Shown here: positions 60,626 to 64,000 of the stretch, one piece after another | Layout: each line of letters opens with the position of its first letter | Numbering within the stretch: position 1 is the first letter of the stretch | The notes under the pieces: model-generated | Databases searched by the model: none | What the model saw: the letters and a program-made list of their open reading frames with translations, nothing else | What the model was told of the DNA's origin: nothing | Position numbers and translations under genes: made by a program | Source of the DNA: an uncultured Bacteroidales bacterium | GTDB lineage: Bacteria; Bacteroidota; Bacteroidia; Bacteroidales; P3 | Reading direction: 5' to 3' | Assembly (NCBI GenBank): GCA_900314925.1 | Contig: OMXC01000004.1 | Coordinates: 1-64,000, forward strand | DNA length: 64,000 nt

Positions 60626-61996
60626 ATGAAATTCTTGAAATGGCTGGGGTTTGACCCAGAAAAGCACAGCGTCAGGACGGAGATTCTCGCCGGGCTGACC
60701 ACGTTCCTCACGATGGCCTATATCCTGGCCGTGAATCCCAATGTCTTCGACGCGCTGGGCGGAGAGATGTCGAAGGCCAACGGCGCCGTCTTCACCGCTA
60801 CGGCCCTCGCCGCCATCATAGGCACGCTGGCGATGGCATTCATCGCCAAGAAGCCCTTCGCCCTCGCTCCCGGCATGGGGCTCAACACGTTCTTCGTCTA
60901 TACCGTCTGCATAGCTATGGGCCATAGCTGGCAGTTTGCGCTGACGGCGGTGTTCATCGAAGGTGTTGTGTTTGTCATCCTTACGCTCACCAATGTGCGC
61001 AAGTGGATTGTCGACGCCCTCCCGCTGTCGCTGAAATATGCCGTGGGTGCCGGCATCGGCCTTATCATAGCTTTCCTTGGCTTCCAGAACGCCGGCATCG
61101 TAGGGCAAGGGCCCACCTTGGTGACCCTCGCCTTCAAGCTGCCCGACGGGTCCTTCAGCGGCACCGCCCTGCTTGGCATCCTGGGACTTGTCATCACGGG
61201 GGCGTTGGTGATGAAAGGTGTCCGCGGCAGCATCCTCTGGGGTATCCTCGCCACCACGGCGCTGGGGCTCATACCCATGTACAATGTGGTGGGGGCGGAC
61301 GGCGCCGTGAGCCGTGTGGCCCTCACCTCGCTGAACGGCATCGTCTCGGTGCCGCCGAGCATCGAGAACATTGCCTTCCAGTTCACCTGGAGCGAGCTCG
61401 CCAGCGCCAAAGGCATTCTCGACATGATAGTGGTGCTCTTCACCTTCCTTTTCCTCGACATCTTCGACACTATGGGCACCGTCATCGGTGTGAGCGAGAA
61501 AGCCGGTTACGTCGACAAGGAGGGCAATGTCGACGGTATCAACGAATGCTTCATGGCCGACTCGATAGGTACCATCTGCGGTGCCGCCCTCGGCACCAGC
61601 ACCACGACCACCTATGTGGAGAGCGCCGCCGGTGTGGCCGACGGAGGCCGTACGGGTCTCACCGCTTTTTCCACCGCCATCTTCTTCGCCATCGCGCTCC
61701 TTTTCGCGCCGATCTTCCTGGCCATCCCGTCGGCCGCCACAGCCCCTGCGCTCATCGTGGTGGGCATGATGATGATGACGCCTGTGTTGAAGATCAACTG
61801 GAAAGACCCCGTCGAGGCGCTTCCGGCCTTCATCACGATGGTGGTGATGCCCTTCAGCTTCAGCATCAGCGACGGCATCCTCATCGGTCTGATAAGTTAT
61901 GTGCTCCTCAACGCCCTGTGCGGCAACATCAAGAGCATCACCCCCACCATGTGGGTGCTGGCGGCGCTCTTTGTGCTGAGATATATCTTCATATGA
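60626..61996 (+). CDS. NCS2 family purine permease (guanine/hypoxanthine type)
   Basis: A 456-aa membrane permease, about 14 helices, of the AzgA/PbuG-like branch of NCS2. Typical motifs: EILAGLTTFLTMAYILAVNP, KKPFALAPGMGLNTFFVY and GTSTTTTYVESAAGVADGGRTGL. It imports guanine, hypoxanthine or adenine with protons. It starts 25 bp after the 37-bp direct repeat and lacks a clear promoter, so its transcription signals may lie in the repeat region. GC-rich, unlike the two genes before the gap. Confidence 0.94.
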   Translation: MKFLKWLGFDPEKHSVRTEILAGLTTFLTMAYILAVNPNVFDALGGEMSKANGAVFTATALAAIIGTLAMAFIAKKPFALAPGMGLNTFFVYTVCIAMGHSWQFALTAVFIEGVVFVILTLTNVRKWIVDALPLSLKYAVGAGIGLIIAFLGFQNAGIVGQGPTLVTLAFKLPDGSFSGTALLGILGLVITGALVMKGVRGSILWGILATTALGLIPMYNVVGADGAVSRVALTSLNGIVSVPPSIENIAFQFTWSELASAKGILDMIVVLFTFLFLDIFDTMGTVIGVSEKAGYVDKEGNVDGINECFMADSIGTICGAALGTSTTTTYVESAAGVADGGRTGLTAFSTAIFFAIALLFAPIFLAIPSAATAPALIVVGMMMMTPVLKINWKDPVEALPAFITMVVMPFSFSISDGILIGLISYVLLNALCGNIKSITPTMWVLAALFVLRYIFI

Positions 61997-61997
61997 T

Positions 61998-62075
61998 AGT
62001 GGCCAGTGGTTAGTGGCTAGTGGTCAGTGGCTAGTGGCCAGTGGTCAGTGGCTAGTGGCTAGTGGTTAGTGGCCG
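61998..62075. repeat. Array of degenerate 7-bp repeats after the permease gene
   Basis: About eleven agtggcc/agtggtt/agtggct units in tandem, the same consensus as the heptamers in the ABC exporter gene and between the antiporter and kinase genes. Confidence 0.9.
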
Positions 62076-62228
62076 TCTTCAGTAGGTCTACTAGCCGTCT
62101 AGTAGCCGTTTAGTAGCCGTTTAGAGGGTGTTTTGTCAGTAGAAATGGAGTACGGATGGGTAGGCGTGTTTGGTAATGGCTATATGACAGGGGGTTACGG
62201 AATGATGACGCTGTAATATGTGGTTGAG

Positions 62229-62394
62229 GCGTAACAGCGTAACAGCGTAACAGTTCGAAATACGGTATTCCAAAAGTCAAAAATGAATTCTTATATCTAT
62301 ATATCTATATATATAAATATATATAGATATAAGGCCTGATTTTGGGTAGAGGAAATAGGGGAATGGGAACTGTTACGCTGTTACGCTGTTACGC
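62229..62394. repeat. Perfect inverted repeat with gcgtaaca arms and an AT palindrome inside
   Basis: Left arm 62,229-62,255 (gcgtaacagcgtaacagcgt, continuing) and right arm 62,368-62,394 are exact complements of 27 bp built from 8-bp units. Between them cttatatctatatat (62,290-62,304) pairs with atatatagatataag (62,319-62,333). Confidence 0.92.
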
Positions 62395-62788
62395 TGGTTG
62401 GGGATGAGTGGCGCTTTGGACGTTGGATGTGATAGATATTCAATGACATAAAGCCGACGGGCGAAGTCAGGAGGAAGGGGGTGAGAGTTATGAGTTAGGG
62501 GTTACGGATGTGGACACATCATTTTTTGCGGTGAGAGTAGTCGGTTTGGCACAAAAGAGGCTTTGGAATGAGGTATTGATGGCGTGATTCGGGAGCACGA
62601 ATGTGAGCGCTGGGGAGGGAGAAAGGTGCTGGAAGGAGGGATGCGAAGGGTCTTTTACGGCCTTTTAGAGGAGGATTTGGATGTTTTTTGTCACGTTTCT
62701 GAAGGTTGGCAGCTGGGGTTCGGAGGGTTTGGTGATGTCGTATTTCGTTGTTTCTTTGCCTTTTAGGTGATTTAATCCAATTTTGAGA

Positions 62789-62933
62789 ATCACAATTACA
62801 GTATCACAGTTCGTTTTTTGAGGGGTATCAATTTCTATATTCTTTATATATATTATTAATTATTAATTAGTTATATAGCATATAAGGGGGTGATTGATAT
62901 CCATTTTTTTAATTGTGATACTGTGATTGTGAT
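62789..62933. repeat. Second inverted repeat around an AT-rich core
   Basis: Left arm atcacaattacagtatcaca (62,789 on) and right arm ending gatactgtgattgtgat (62,911-62,933) are complementary at 21 of 23 positions. The core is AT-rich (ttaattattaattagttata). Confidence 0.9.
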
Positions 62934-63086
62934 GAGGTTGTTATGGGTGGGATATTTTTTCGAGTCTTTTTCCCTATGAGGCACAAGTGGTTATGGATTG
63001 TATGATGCCGACGAAAGCCGTCCGACAGTCTCAGTCTCAGAGTCTCAGCGAACTATCGTCGAGAGGTTGGCGAAAGGGAGAGCAGG

Positions 63087-63905
63087 TTAAGCCTTGCGGT
63101 AGAGGTCTTGGATGACGAGGCCGGCGAGGGTGAAGCCAAAGAGGGCTGTGATGTGGGCGGTGGTGCCGTTGATCTGGGCCTTGGAGGTGCACCATTCGTG
63201 GTTCAGCAGGTCGGCACGGCCGTCGCCGGAGTTGGCTTTAGGGCACATGCAGGCGTCAGTGCCGCACGTGCGCGCCTTGCCCAGATTAGGCAAAACCTCG
63301 GGGCCCCACACGCATTGGAACTTGCGACCGGGGAAGCGTTTCTGCTTGCGCATGCGACGACGCAAGACGGCAGCCAACGGACATCCGTCGACCTGCCAGA
63401 ACTCACTGACATGGACCTGCGTGGGGTCCATCTTCAGGGCAGCACCCATGGAGCTATAGAAAGCGGGCTGTGGCTGCTGTCCTTTCTGCGTGCAGCGCAA
63501 GATGAGCTCAAGCTTGTCCTTCAGGCTGTCGATGGCGTCGATGATGTAGTCGTACTCCCCGAGATGAAAGCTGTCGGCGGTATCGGCACAGAAGATTTCC
63601 TGCACGGCGGTGATGTCGGCTGCAGGGTTTATCTCCAGCAGGCGTTCCTTCATGGCCTCGACCTTCACCTTGCCCACGGTGCGCGTGGTGGCCATCGCCT
63701 GACGGTTGACATTGGTGATGCACACACGGTCGGAGTCTACGATGGTAAGTTGGCGGATGCCGCTGCGCACGAGGCTTTCGGCGCACCACGACCCCACACC
63801 GCCGACGCCGAAGATGATGACCCGCGCGGCGGCGATGCGTTCCATGGCGGCATCGCCAACCAGCAGGGAGGTGCGGTTCAATATCGCTTTCTCGAGGGTT
63901 CTCAT
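63087..63905 (-). CDS. tcdA: tRNA threonylcarbamoyladenosine dehydratase
   Basis: A 272-aa E1-like enzyme (TcdA/CsdL) that cyclises t6A37 of tRNA using ATP. The nucleotide-binding GVGGVGSWCAESLVRSG (about 34-50), DSDRVCITNVNRQ and IDSLKDKLELI are intact. Length is normal. It is preceded, 4 bp away on the minus strand, by a COG0523 GTPase gene, so the two are cotranscribed. Confidence 0.94.
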   Translation of the reverse strand: MRTLEKAILNRTSLLVGDAAMERIAAARVIIFGVGGVGSWCAESLVRSGIRQLTIVDSDRVCITNVNRQAMATTRTVGKVKVEAMKERLLEINPAADITAVQEIFCADTADSFHLGEYDYIIDAIDSLKDKLELILRCTQKGQQPQPAFYSSMGAALKMDPTQVHVSEFWQVDGCPLAAVLRRRMRKQKRFPGRKFQCVWGPEVLPNLGKARTCGTDACMCPKANSGDGRADLLNHEWCTSKAQINGTTAHITALFGFTLAGLVIQDLYRKA

Positions 63906-63909
63906 AATA

Positions 63910-64000
63910 TTATACCAGGCACTCGTCGAGGGTGCGTTCGATGAGTTCTTTGTCGAGATGCTGTCCTATGAAGACAAGCTTCTGCATGCGGTCGCCGTAG
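63910..64000 (-). CDS. COG0523/CobW GTPase, C-terminal end (cut by the window edge)
   Basis: The last 29 codons (YGDRMQKLVFIGQHLDKELI, then ERTLDECLV and stop) match the end of CobW-C domains (GDRxQxLVFIGxxLD). These GTPases insert or deliver metals. The rest lies beyond the window. Confidence 0.8.
   Translation of the reverse strand, partial: YGDRMQKLVFIGQHLDKELIERTLDECLV

Larger units (their letters stand above)
61997..63086. other. 1.1-kb gene-poor, repeat-rich gap
   Basis: Contains heptamer repeats, two large inverted repeats and AT-rich palindromes (entries below). A 60-codon frame at 62,584-62,766 has no support as a gene. Nothing else was recognised. Confidence 0.75.

Noticed and set aside
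62584..62766. 60-codon frame in the repeat-rich gap
   Set aside because: No promoter box, no recognisable start signal and a composition like the surrounding noncoding DNA.

Overview
The window is chromosomal DNA of a GC-rich member of the Bacteroidota, most likely Bacteroidales. The evidence is the TAnnTTTG (mostly TATCTTTGC) -7 promoter box in front of many genes, a gldH gliding lipoprotein gene in the RicT/PSP1-gldH-PBP1A operon, a VOR/KOR-type 2-oxoacid:ferredoxin oxidoreductase operon, LpxK (Gram-negative envelope) and an EF-G2-like paralogue. I cannot assign a genus. No rRNA, tRNA or CRISPR array was seen.

Layout. (i) 1-9,995 is an AT-richer defence island: a DUF6266-like protein, a C5 DNA methyltransferase, a protein with two GHKL ATPase modules (MORC/Hsp90-like at the N-terminus, histidine-kinase-like at the C-terminus), a receiver-domain protein whose C-terminal half carries an RNELAH motif like HEPN RNases, a 20-codon stub of a second C5 methyltransferase, an HNH nuclease, a RES-domain protein, an unknown protein and an AlbA_2 ATPase, the last two each ending inside an 89-bp-period repeat. 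A Vsr nuclease closes the island. (ii) 10-31.8 kb is mostly housekeeping: purE, M16 protease, ABC exporter, papain-like amidase, a P-loop/dCMP deaminase fusion, an exonuclease-RecQ-UvrD fusion, C69 dipeptidase, lpxK, rubrerythrin, O-antigen ligase, S41 protease, a lipoprotein, a CPA2 antiporter and a lipid kinase. (iii) 32-46 kb: holB, ricT-gldH-PBP1A-rlmN, an envelope protein, a PqqD/HPrK-like/S26-VanZ operon, cutC, an outer-membrane-type protein and a transglutaminase lipoprotein. (iv) 46-64 kb: the oxidoreductase operon, a second DUF6266-like gene, DUF389, a large secreted repeat protein without a usual C-terminus, an EF-G2-like factor, a two-gene unit ending in a deiminase-Sel1 fusion, a deleted AAA/DUF4143 pseudogene between direct repeats, a purine permease, a 1.1-kb repeat-rich gap, tcdA and the end of a COG0523 GTPase.

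The three most interesting signals are these. First, the methyltransferase/double-GHKL/REC-HEPN/HNH cluster looks like a restriction system wired to two-component-type signalling. Second, two copies of one structured RNA (minus strand near 28.3-28.5 kb, plus strand near 38.7-38.96 kb) share three covarying helices, a possible pseudoknot and the same U7-AUGU end, and each lies just upstream of an envelope-protein gene. Third, short-period (7-10 bp) degenerate repeats are scattered through the window; in gaps they form the arms of long hairpins, and in several conserved genes they appear as in-frame insertions. All functional links below are inferred from sequence alone.
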